Assembly (NCBI GenBank): GCA_028565635.1
Contig: JAOXYB010051468.1
Location: 1 to 11,653 of the forward strand
DNA: 11,653 nucleotides
Origin: Phoronis ovalis
Lineage: Eukaryota > Phoronida > Phoronidae
Direction of reading: 5' to 3'
The notes under the pieces were generated by a model that worked only from the letters and a program-made list of their open reading frames with translations, made no database searches and was not told where the DNA came from. A program made the translations under genes and the position numbers. This document shows positions 1 to 6,670 of this stretch, piece after piece; positions within the stretch are counted from its first letter, which is position 1; each line of letters opens with the position of its first letter.

Positions 1-311
1 GGATTTTTTACAAAAACTGCAGGATTTGGTGTGGAGAACTTTTTATTTTGTGTTAAGTAATATAAAATCTACTTCTGGATAATAACATTTTTTAGTGCCA
101 AAAAGTGTGAAACGGGATGACGGCTTTTGAGCTTCGCACTACGGCCTAAATGGACCATTCCAGTGACGTGGAGAGGGGGGGTCTGCTGCATGGGTAACAG
201 CTTTTCCTCCATACTTACTTACCCAGGTTTTGCGCTCTGGAGAACCTAGAGCACAACTCCATAGTCTTCCGAGGCTGAAGGATGCCTATATATACATGTA
301 TGTATTTCCAG
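1..311. other. Upstream flank or intron of the zinc-finger gene, with a GC-richer block
   Basis: No exon is recognised here. From about 110 to 290 the base composition is clearly richer in G and C than the flanks, including a run of seven G near 174-180. It holds small hairpin-capable stretches such as GCTCT/AGAGC near 234-252 and CTTCC/GGAAG-like arms near 267-282. The block has no long open frame. An ancient interspersed repeat or a 5' untranslated/promoter segment are both possible. The last bases (to 311) form the TTTCCAG acceptor of the first visible exon. Confidence 0.3.
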
Positions 312-389
312 TTGAGACAACTGAATTTCTAGATCTGACCAGCAACCAAAATGAGCAGGAAAACGAATGGATCATTGAAAGCATAACAG
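312..389 (+). CDS. Short acidic exon of the zinc-finger gene, repeat copy a
   Basis: The exon is bounded by TATTTCCAG and ACAG|GTAACT and is 78 nt long. Only one frame is open, entering after two bases. It reads ETTEFLDLTSNQNEQE and then NEWIIESIT, leaving one base G for the next exon. The peptide is acidic and polar with no fold I recognise, typical of a linker before a finger array. Its end matches the ends of the exons at 635-700 and 1013-1078 (N-[DE]-W/L-I ... S-T/I-T-G). All three are phase 1 on both sides, so any copy can be skipped or added without shifting the frame. No start codon in good context is seen, so it is internal or preceded by an unseen exon. Confidence 0.55.
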
Positions 390-634
390 GTAACTGAATA
401 AAATGTACTGTAATGTTATACATGTTATTAAAATATTGATATTGGTTGTGTCTAACTTGCAGTAATCTCCCTATACAATTATTTCTAGAGAAAATAATTT
501 CTGGTATTACAGAATTTTAACTTGGATTACTGTTACTTTGAAAAAGTAATCACTTGAAAATGACATTATAATAACAGTAATAATATTTTTATAATGTATA
601 ACACAAGATATATAAAATAATGTCCCTACTCTAG

Positions 635-700
635 GTAACTACAGATCACTTGCACCATACCAAGAGCGAAATGATTTGATCGCCACTGAACATAGTACAG
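635..700 (+). CDS. Short acidic exon of the zinc-finger gene, repeat copy b
   Basis: The acceptor is ACTCTAG and the donor ACAG|GTACAT; the exon is 66 nt, symmetric phase 1. With the G carried from the previous exon it reads G, then NYRSLAPYQERNDLIATEHST, leaving G. The core QERNDLI...HSTG aligns with QEQNDWI...HSTG of the exon at 1013-1078, which has exactly the same length. No known domain is recognised. Confidence 0.55.
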
Positions 701-1012
701 GTACATTGGAGCACAACTGTTTATTAAGAACTTTCTTTAAAAAAATAAATCCTGGGTGTTACTGCCCTAGTGGCTGTATCAAAAGTTTCAATTAAGTATT
801 TGCCTGTCACGGCAAAAAATAGAATGTTTTTATTTTGTCTGTGTTCATTGAATATTACAAGGACATTTGACAGTGTTGATGTCTAACTTGTTAATAACCT
901 ACTTGAGTAGTGTAAATATAGTAAAATCAGAGGTTAACTTTACAGGATATCTAAAGAGTGCAACTCATAGTATAAGTATGTTTGAACTTTGATTTTCCTC
1001 TGTTACTTTCAG

Positions 1013-1078
1013 TCGAATGGGAACAATCCCAGGAACAACCTCAGGAACAAAATGACTGGATTACTGATCACAGCACAG
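1013..1078 (+). CDS. Short acidic exon of the zinc-finger gene, repeat copy c
   Basis: The acceptor has a strong pyrimidine tract (CTCTGTTACTTTCAG) and the donor is ACAG|GTATGA. The exon is 66 nt, symmetric phase 1. It reads V, then EWEQSQEQPQEQNDWITDHS, then T and a split G codon. The peptide is rich in Gln and Glu. It is the clearest partner of the copy at 635-700, and it joins the finger exon at 1692 in the correct phase (G plus CA gives Ala). Confidence 0.6.
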
Positions 1079-1290
1079 GTATGATACCACCATTTAATTC
1101 ATTATTTATACTACCTAATGCTTGCTTTCAATAGGATGTTTACCATTGTAAAATGGGAGGGTCATGAACTCCAAATTTCATTGCTGTACATGGCAGTGCT
1201 TGTATGGTTATAAGTGCTTTTTTTAAACTTTTACAGTAAATCTATTATAGCAAAATTTTCCAGAAATCATTTTAAAACTATTAGCTTTTT

Positions 1291-1354
1291 GTGAGAACTG
1301 AACCCGGGACCCTCATTCAGAGGCCAACTTCCGCAGTGGACTACTACTTAAAAG
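1291..1354 (-). mobile_element. tRNA-like head of a SINE fragment, in the zinc-finger gene intron
   Basis: On the - strand the complement of 1331-1343 gives TAGTCCACTGCGG, close to a Pol III box A. The complement of 1297-1309 gives TCCCGGGTTCAGT, close to box B (GGTTCAA-type). The distance between them is about that in a tRNA. A short CCTC/GAGG stem lies where the anticodon arm would be. The sequence is too degenerate for a working tRNA, so a tRNA-derived SINE head inserted in the intron between 1078 and 1692 is the better reading. Where its tail ends is not visible. Confidence 0.4.
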
Positions 1355-1691
1355 TTGAATTTCACATGAATTTCACTCGCTGTGCTCGTGCCCAAACAGC
1401 AGCTCGTGGCATGAAATCACAAGCATGTACTCGTTTGCTCACAATATTCTTAAATATTGATGTGTGTGTGTGGGGAGGTATTTGTAACTGTATTATTTCA
1501 TTATTTCCTGGGTGATCTTGCTACATTTACATCTAAGTTTACAGTTAGCAAAAGCGCATCATTAATAGTATTTCTGAAAATAAAACCATAAAGCACTTTG
1601 CTTTGTTGAGTATTTACATTTGTACATTGTATGATACTTGTTCTTTTCTTTTTGCTCATATTGATGTTGTACAATGTTAATTCATTTGCAG

Positions 1692-2247
1692 CAAATCCTA
1701 CGTATCATTGCAACGAAGGCTGCAACAAGACTTTCAGATCAAAAAGTGGTCTGTTAAAGCACGAAAGATATCATACTGGAGAGTTCCCTCACAAATGTGA
1801 GGTATGCGATAGAGGTTTCCATACCAAAACTGATTGCGAAGATCACAGCAGAATAGCACACAATGCTAGAAAATTTATCTGCCCATGTTGCTCAAAGAAA
1901 GTATGTTCTCACAGGTCGAAAAGGTTACACGAGAAGCTCCACGGACACGAATCCTTTACCTGCACAGAATGTGTAACAAACAATTTAATTTCCAGTTTTA
2001 CCTAAAAAGGCACATGAAAGCACATAATGAAATGATTAGTTGTGAAATTTGTTATAAAATGTTCATGACAAAACATCTGAAGGACCATGCTAATGTTCAC
2101 AGTGATACATTTATAACATGTAAGTCATGCAACTTTACCACTAAACATTTCGGTTCAATGCGACGACATAAAGATACCCACAAGATATTACCGCAATACG
2201 TTTGTTTTAAATGTGGAAAAACATATCAGCGAGCATATTATGTATAG
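1692..2247 (+). CDS. Terminal exon of the zinc-finger gene: seven C2H2-type fingers, frameshifted and stopped early
   Basis: The exon follows TTCATTTGCAG and continues the phase of the exon at 1013-1078. Fingers in order: F1 (CNEGC, then F, L, H...H), F2 (CEVC...H-x4-H), F3 (CPCC...H-x3-H, Val for the usual Phe) and F4 starting CTEC at 1961-1972. Here the first frame fails and stops at 2003-2005. Skipping two bases of TGTGT (1970-1974) restores NKQF and FYLKRHMKAH, a canonical C-x2-C-x3-F-x5-L-x2-H-x3-H. F5 (CEIC...H-x3-H), F6 (CKSC...H-x3-H) and F7 (CFKC, Y, V, then TAG, K, H-x3-C) follow in the second frame. Only the F1-F2 linker (TGEF) is near the TGEKP type, as in divergent invertebrate fingers. 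The product as it stands ends inside finger 4. Confidence 0.8.
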
Positions 2248-2425
2248 AAACATGAAAACGGATGTCATGGTATTAATGGTTTTGCATGGGAATTTGAACC
2301 TAAAATGATTAACTGTTATGTACATTTTTATTAGCATTCAGAAACACAGTTGGTAAACAGTATAGTAAGGTTTTGTATCTATGGGCACTTGAAGCATTTT
2401 CAACAATATTAATTATTTTTACAAA

Positions 2426-2431
2426 AATAAA
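2426..2431 (+). promoter_or_regulatory. Candidate polyadenylation signal of the zinc-finger gene
   Basis: AATAAA lies about 95 bases after the last possible stop (2332-2334) in AT-rich DNA. It is the first such hexamer downstream of the coding exon. AATAAA is expected often in this composition, so this is a position-based call. Confidence 0.4.
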
Positions 2432-3604
2432 CATTTATTTACTGTAAACACTAGCAGTCAACACATTAGAAGTTGTAAGGAATCCATGAAGAATTGTTTC
2501 CAACGTCAAATGTTTCAGAGTAAGTTATAAATATGTTACATATTTGATATGCATTATATTCAAGACATTGAACTTAAGGTATTAAAGTACTTTGGTCTTA
2601 TTTTTTATATTTTATTTTTGTGCATTAGCATTCCAAGAGTGCTTTTATGTGTGAGACACATTGTGCTAAGGTATTAAAGTACTTAAATAAGCCTTTATTT
2701 TTTTATATTTTATTTTTATACATAAGCATTCCACAAGTGCTTTTTACAAAATAATATTTTGTCTAATTATGTAGATTAAAACTCTTAGCATAATGATGCT
2801 AACATAACAGTTAACAGCAAATCTTTCACAAAACCATGTGAAACATGACAATTTCTAAAATTGCTAATATAACGTATTATTTATTAGAGTATGAGGTAAA
2901 TTGTAATATGCATATTTTAGTATTAACACTTGGAAATTCATAAAACTATAGAAAATTGTAACGAACAATTCATATACACTTTGTTATTTAGCATACCACT
3001 AAATGCGTGTGTACCTATTTGGAAAGCTAATGTCAATGTTGCACATATTAAACATCTTATTATGCAATGCACCGTGTTGGCATAATAACTAAGAACTTGT
3101 ATTGTTAAGATTAGTCAGTCGCTTTTATGGATTTTTAAAGGACATTTATTTTTTTAAGACTTATAAACATAATAAAGTGTACCGAAAGTGATTTTGTCCG
3201 TAGCAAGTGCTTTTTCTTACACTACAGTAATTCACAGTTAACAGTCTCATATTTGCAGCATGAAGTATGTCCGCTGAACTCTTCTCAATTAACAGCATAA
3301 ATTGTACGAAGATTAGCATTCCCTTTTTCTTGGGATGACTTGAAAATGGTGTCCATACTTCATTCACATACTTCATTCGCTCATTGATGTATCAGATTGA
3401 AAAAATACTTTCCGGGTGAACAACAAGTTATGTAGTTCAAGTCCATTTGTCTTCGGAAGCACATCTTCCAGTTTGCAAATGCAAATCTCATTAAAGTATT
3501 ATAAAACACAACACTTACTGTAACAATTATAGTTTCCTTGAGTTTTGATCTTGCTAAGCGAGAACATTTGGAAATAAAATGTAGTTTCGGATAAATTATA
3601 TATT
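2432..3604. other. AT-rich spacer between the two convergent genes, no gene seen
   Basis: No open frame with coding character is seen on either strand; the longest one (- strand, 3161-3376) lacks splice support and any recognisable motif. The stretch contains a direct repeat pair (2576-2746, listed separately) and a small perfect hairpin TTAGCAT/ATGCTAA at 2785-2802. It also has a 13-bp tandem duplication of ACATACTTCATTC-type sequence at 3353-3378. Both flanking genes end into this spacer. Confidence 0.5.
2576..2746 (+). repeat. Imperfect direct repeat pair, about 75 bp each
   Basis: Copy 1 (2576-2648) and copy 2 (2668-2746) both start AAGGTATTAAAGTACTT. Both pass through a T-rich tract TTTTTTATATTTTATTTTT and end with a form of GCATTCCA-AGTGCTTTT. 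The period is 92 bp, with about 20 unrelated bases between copies. Similarity at both ends rules out a simple low-complexity effect. A local duplication or two copies of a small repeat are possible. Confidence 0.7.
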
Positions 3605-3610
3605 TTTATT
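3605..3610 (-). promoter_or_regulatory. Candidate polyadenylation signal of the SAP-like gene
   Basis: On the - strand AATAAA begins one base after the TAA stop of the last exon (TAAGAATAAAA). The very short 3' untranslated region this implies is unusual, so a more distal signal may be used instead; TTTATT also occurs on the + strand near 3145. Confidence 0.4.
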
Positions 3611-3611
3611 C

Positions 3612-3788
3612 TTACACAAGGTTGGTCTTGCTTGACAATCCTAATCGTATAACAGGATTCAATTGAGCTTCATTTATTTTGTGAAATGCTCTTACTCCTG
3701 TAACACCCTTTGCTGGCGCATGGAAGTCGGAAATGCCTACAGGTTTCCTAGGTGCTCTTCGCCGTTTTTGGCTATCAAAGAAGTGATC
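3612..3788 (-). CDS. Last exon of the SAP-like gene: basic C-terminal tail
   Basis: After TTCTCTCCAAAACAG the exon reads DHFFDSQKRRRAPRKP and goes on for 59 codons to a TAA at 3612-3614. Only the frame starting at the first base is open, so it expects a phase-0 upstream exon. The KRRRAPRK cluster could be a nuclear localisation signal, and the rest is rich in small residues (GISDFHAPAKGVTGV, then HKINEAQLNP). No domain is recognised. The codon pattern and an open frame in AT-rich DNA make it convincingly coding. Its link to the exon ending near 4011 is the weak point: no good phase-0 donor is visible there. Confidence 0.6.
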   Translation of the reverse strand, partial: DHFFDSQKRRRAPRKPVGISDFHAPAKGVTGVRAFHKINEAQLNPVIRLGLSSKTNLV

Positions 3789-4010
3789 CTGTTTTGGAGA
3801 GAAGCATTAAATCACATTTGAACTGGCAACTTGTTAATGCAATAATCAAACACTAACTTTAAGAAAACAATTGTTCCAGTGTTCATTTCATGTTTATTGT
3901 ATAATGAGTTAACTTGACTTGAAACATTATTTGTTTTATGCTTAATTTATTAAAAGTTATATTATGTTTGTACGTAGATCATGACTATACGAAATATAAC
4001 ATTACTTATC

Positions 4011-4143
4011 CTATAGCCTTAAATTTATTTGGATATGTTCTATGAACGTAGGAACTTGCTCCGGTTTTGGTAGTGGCCCAACATCTGCTTCTAGTACTTG
4101 TTGGCAATACACTGGTGCAGAGTAGAGACGCAAAGGGAAATTC
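4011..4143 (-). CDS. Fifth exon of the SAP-like gene, ending in an in-frame TAG
   Basis: The acceptor is GTTTTTTTCAG. The first base completes the AG carried by the exon at 4339-4632 (Arg), and the frame reads NFPLRLYSAPVYCQQVLEAD and then VGPLPKPEQVPTFIEHIQ before TAG at 4011-4013. The nearest GT-type donor (GATAA|GTAATG, exon end 4006) lies after this stop and leaves the wrong phase for the last exon. Phase-0 donors inside the exon (for example CAA|GTTCCT, exon end 4056) are weak. So either the protein ends here, or the true donor has been lost by mutation. A competing frame (EFPFASLL...) is open to 4006 but does not match the upstream phase. Confidence 0.55.
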
Positions 4144-4338
4144 CTGAAAAAAACAAGGATTAGAATGCACATTAGGGTCATCAATATACACTGACGGTAG
4201 GACATTTATCACATTTATTTCCTGTTATATTAACTTCAAAAATTAAAAAATCAATGGATGCATTTAAGCCATGAAGATTTTTTTGAAGCTACTTCTGTTC
4301 ATCAGCATTAATAATAAGATAGTTTAGCAGTTAACTAC

Positions 4339-4632
4339 CTCTCTGAATCCAGTCTTATTATAGATTCACCAATGACCTTGCCAATGTCCGTTTCTAGGGA
4401 TATACAACTAGGGGTTCCATAATGGGCAGATGGTAGTGCAGCAAGACTGGAAAAAAGACCCTCACACAGTTGACTACCAACTGCCCTCTGGTTGTAGGTC
4501 TTTCGTCCGGAAAGTGCATAGAGGAGCAAGTCTGCATCTATGGCAGCCATTGTTGACTCCCAAAGCACCTTGTATATGACTTCCCATTGGTGGAAAAGAA
4601 TATATATATCCTTCATACACTCGAGCTTATTC
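4339..4632 (-). CDS. Fourth exon of the SAP-like gene: helical, unassigned region
   Basis: The acceptor is GTAGGTACAG at 4633-4634 and the donor GAGAG|GTAGTT. The first base completes CG from the exon at 4856-4926 to Arg, then the frame reads NKLECMKDIYILFHQW and continues through AIDADLLLYALSGRKTYNQ and QLCEGLFSSLAAL to SIIRLDSE, 294 nt with no stop. The region looks mainly alpha-helical, followed by a polar loop (PSAHYGTPSC). No catalytic signature is certain. An acidic residue next to aromatic ones (CEGLF) recalls the late Glu region of some transposases, but that resemblance is weak and only suggestive. Confidence 0.65.
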
Positions 4633-4855
4633 CTGTACCTACATTAGGCTAAGACTGCAATTTATTACCAAACAAGAATACATATCGAATTCAAAAATGC
4701 ACTCTATGGATATTCATCTATCCCTATGTAAAATTACTGAAGTCTATATGGTTTTAGTTAAAATGCTGAATACCCCAGATTAATGTATCCACTCAAGTGT
4801 ATTTGTCATATTTTGCACGTACATTTTCCTACTTAATTATCAAGCTGCAACTTAC

Positions 4856-4926
4856 CGCATTTTCATTTTGCAACGTTCCAGTGCGGGAATTCCACCATCA
4901 TCACACGCTTGAAACCATTCTCTGAC
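4856..4926 (-). CDS. Third exon of the SAP-like gene
   Basis: This 71-nt exon runs from TTTAAATAG to ATGCG|GTAAG, a near-consensus donor. It reads VREWFQACDDGGIPALERCK and then MKM with CG left over, which the next exon completes to Arg. It enters in phase 0 from the exon ending at 5179 (MCEK|VREW). Agreement of phase on both sides and the open frame support it despite its small size. Confidence 0.65.
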
Positions 4927-5178
4927 CTATTTAAACATAATACAAATTAAAAACTCCGAAATAACCCTTTATTTTGCAGAACATGAGCACTTAAATTCAT
5001 ATTAAAGCAATCACACATGTAACTTGTATAAAAGAGGAAGTTTTGAGTTTTAAAAAAATGTGTTCATTGTACTTCTTTTACTGATCATGAAAAACATGCA
5101 TTTTAATCATGATAAACACTGTTTAAATCTATTATATAATACAATAGGCATGACTGCTAATTTACTACATACACTAAC

Positions 5179-6041
5179 CTTTTCACACATATCAGCACTT
5201 CCAAAATAACTCTTCTTAAGTTCATCTTGTACTTCCTTTGAAAATGTCAACAAAGCTAGGTCAGTAAACTGCATGTTCAGATTGTCCTCAAGCATACCCA
5301 CTTTTAAAGGTGTCTTCATTTCCCTGGGAATTTCCATAAACTCCTTACATTTACCAGAACCACTGGATAGGAAAAAAAACTTCTAGCCCAGGTATCACCA
5401 TGCAGCTGTCAAATGGTAAGGTAGCATTCCATCCCACAACTTTGTTGGGAAATTTCCATTGAGCGAAACTAATATTAAGAGCTTGTTTTGGATACTTTTT
5501 GCTGCCTAGGACTCTTGATGCTAACATACTCAATGACATAGGATTCCTCCTTATTTTAGCAGTATATTCTCCTGGAATGTTTATAGCTGCTGTGCTACTG
5601 TGTTAAGAAGATCTCCTTTTCGTTTCGATTTTGGTAAGTTCATTTTTCGACAGTGTATGACAGTTAATAATTCGGGTATGGTTAATTTTTGCAGCTGGTG
5701 CATGTTTACAAAGTAAGCAGCCATGGATTCGCATGTTAGATTCTTGAATTTAGAATGGGAATCCCTCAATGTAGCAACAATGCAGTTAAGTGTAGGTAAT
5801 GCTGGACCTTGTTTGCATTCTTGCATGTTTTCATCTGTGTTAGTTTCTTGTATGTTTTCATTTCTACAGGTTTCTTGTATGTTTACTTGCGTACAAGTTT
5901 CTTGCATGTTTTCATCTGCACCAGTTACTAGCATGTTATACTCTTGTACAAGTTCTGATTGAGCCATTGACATTGGAACAAAGCTCATTGCTTACATGGT
6001 TATCTAAACAAGTATCACTCTCATTACAAGTCAAGTTTAAA
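5179..6041 (-). CDS. Second, large exon of the SAP-like gene: 9-residue repeats, SAP-like motif, conserved-looking region
   Basis: The acceptor is strong (CTTTCTTTTTTACAG, 6042-6043) and the donor is GAAAAG|GTTAGT (5178-5177). Segments in order: a Cys/Asn-rich frame from 6041 (LNLTCNESDTCLDN...); then the frame of the ATG at 5988 with four 9-residue repeats (DENMQETCT, QVNIQETCR, NENIQETNT, DENMQECKQ). A SAP-like motif follows at 5584-5688 (LTIPELL, MNLPKSKRKGDLL), ending at TAA 5581-5583. Next come NIPGEYTAKIRRNPMSLSML up to VIPGLEVFF, and after the A8 run SGSGKCKEFMEIPREM to YFGSADMCEK. Three one-base shifts (about 5926-5953, about 5584-5610, 5372-5379) join these into one frame, and the sum fits both splice phases exactly. 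Alternatively translation starts at 5988 and gives only a 135-residue SAP-like protein. Confidence 0.65.
5818..5925 (-). repeat. Coding minisatellite, four 27-bp units
   Basis: Units on the + strand begin at 5818, 5845, 5872 and 5899, each TTCTTG(C/T)ATGTTT(T/A) followed by a variable half. Each 27-bp unit encodes nine residues with the core N-[MI]-Q-E. A more diverged fifth unit may occupy 5926-5953 and is 28 bp long, which would explain the frame change there. The + strand frame through the same bases is a shadow. Confidence 0.85.
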
Positions 6042-6303
6042 CTGTAAAAAAGAAAGTCATTGTTAGTCAACAGAATCACATTGATAGTTACGTAGCTAGT
6101 ACATGGGGTTTCAAGTTATTTATACGATTCCCCTGATAGTCTCTAGATATGAATTTATATTTTAAATTTGATAGCAACACTAATATTAACTTGACTATAA
6201 TTGAACAAAATGATGCTGTTTTAGGGGTATTGAAATATTGACAATTTAAAATATACCAATGTATTTAACCCCCTGACCTAGGAGGTAGTTCTACGACTTA
6301 TGT

Positions 6304-6503
6304 GTTTTCCAATAAATACACCCTATAGTAAATGATTACTCTTAAAAAAATATACCTACATGCCAATCAATAATCATGATTTTCAGCTCCCGCAGGGTAT
6401 ATTGTATTCACGTTTTCTGTAGCATCTTTCCTTGTGGTATATTTACTACAGGGTATATTTTTAAAGAGTAATCATTTACTACAGGGTGTATTTATTGAAA
6501 AAC
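6304..6503. repeat. Foldback element with 54-bp inverted arms
   Basis: The left arm 6304-6357 and right arm 6450-6503 are reverse complements with only a handful of mismatches. For example CAATAAATACACCCTATAGT on the left pairs with ACTACAGGGTGTATTTATTG on the right. About 92 bases separate them. Shorter flanking copies CTGACCTA (6273-6280) and TAGGTCAG (6509-6516) extend the symmetry outward. The layout suits a non-autonomous DNA transposon (MITE) or an inversion-duplication of the local tandem repeat. No clear target-site duplication was found. Confidence 0.75.
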
Positions 6504-6670
6504 GCGTTTAGGTCAGATATGGAAAATTAAGGTCCTTAAATTTTTTGATTTATTTTTATTCACAGGTATATAATTTACAAGTGAATTTATCATAGGGAAT
6601 ATATTGTATGAGGTTTAGTTACAATAGGGTACACTTTCTTTGGTTTTCCATTTACCACGGTGTATTAATT
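6430..6670 (+). repeat. Degenerate array of a roughly 32-bp motif
   Basis: The motif TTTACTACAGGGTATATTT or a close variant recurs with its G run at 6451, 6484, about 6564, 6595, 6627 and 6659, so most steps are 31-33 bp. Copies decay toward the right. The right arm of the foldback element is made of two of these units, and the left arm carries them in reverse, so the two features probably share an origin. Confidence 0.5.

Larger units (their letters stand above)
312..2334 (+). pseudogene. C2H2 zinc-finger gene, 3' part, reading frame broken (gene-level entry)
   Basis: Four exons (312-389, 635-700, 1013-1078, 1692 onward) share phase-1 junctions and open frames, and the terminal exon encodes seven C2H2-type fingers. 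Proteins of this class bind DNA in the nucleus through tandem fingers, usually as transcription factors; the target cannot be read from the sequence. The start codon is not visible, so the 5' end probably lies before base 1. Two lesions, a 2-bp insertion at 1970-1974 and a TAG at 2245-2247, both fall inside otherwise good fingers. That favours a recent pseudogene, a polymorphic null allele or assembly errors over a natural short product. Splice sites and finger residues are otherwise well kept, so loss would be recent. The open frame past the TAG runs to a stop at 2332-2334. Confidence 0.6.

Noticed and set aside
1291-1515. + strand open frame of 74 codons
   Set aside because: It lies over the tRNA-like fragment inside an intron and has no splice link or motif.
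1631-1691. Apparent signal peptide (MILVLFFLLILML...) before the zinc fingers
   Set aside because: It is the T-rich end of the intron read in frame; the acceptor TTTGCAG at 1685-1691 starts the exon at 1692, in phase with the upstream exons.
1973-1995. A 23-bp GT...AG segment in finger 4 that would also restore frame if spliced out
   Set aside because: Far too short for a spliceosomal intron, and its removal destroys the finger spacing, whereas removing 2 bp gives a canonical finger.
3161-3376. - strand open frame of 71 codons after the end of the SAP-like gene
   Set aside because: No recognisable motif, no supporting splice sites, and part of it is a 13-bp tandem duplication.
5362-5379. 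An 18-bp GT...AG segment (T8 run to TATCCAG) as an intron in the SAP-like gene
   Set aside because: Too short to splice, and being a multiple of three it does not repair the frame; a one-base change in the homopolymer does.
5723-5962. + strand open frame of 79 codons rich in SCMFS repeats
   Set aside because: It is the antisense shadow of the 27-bp coding repeats of the - strand gene.
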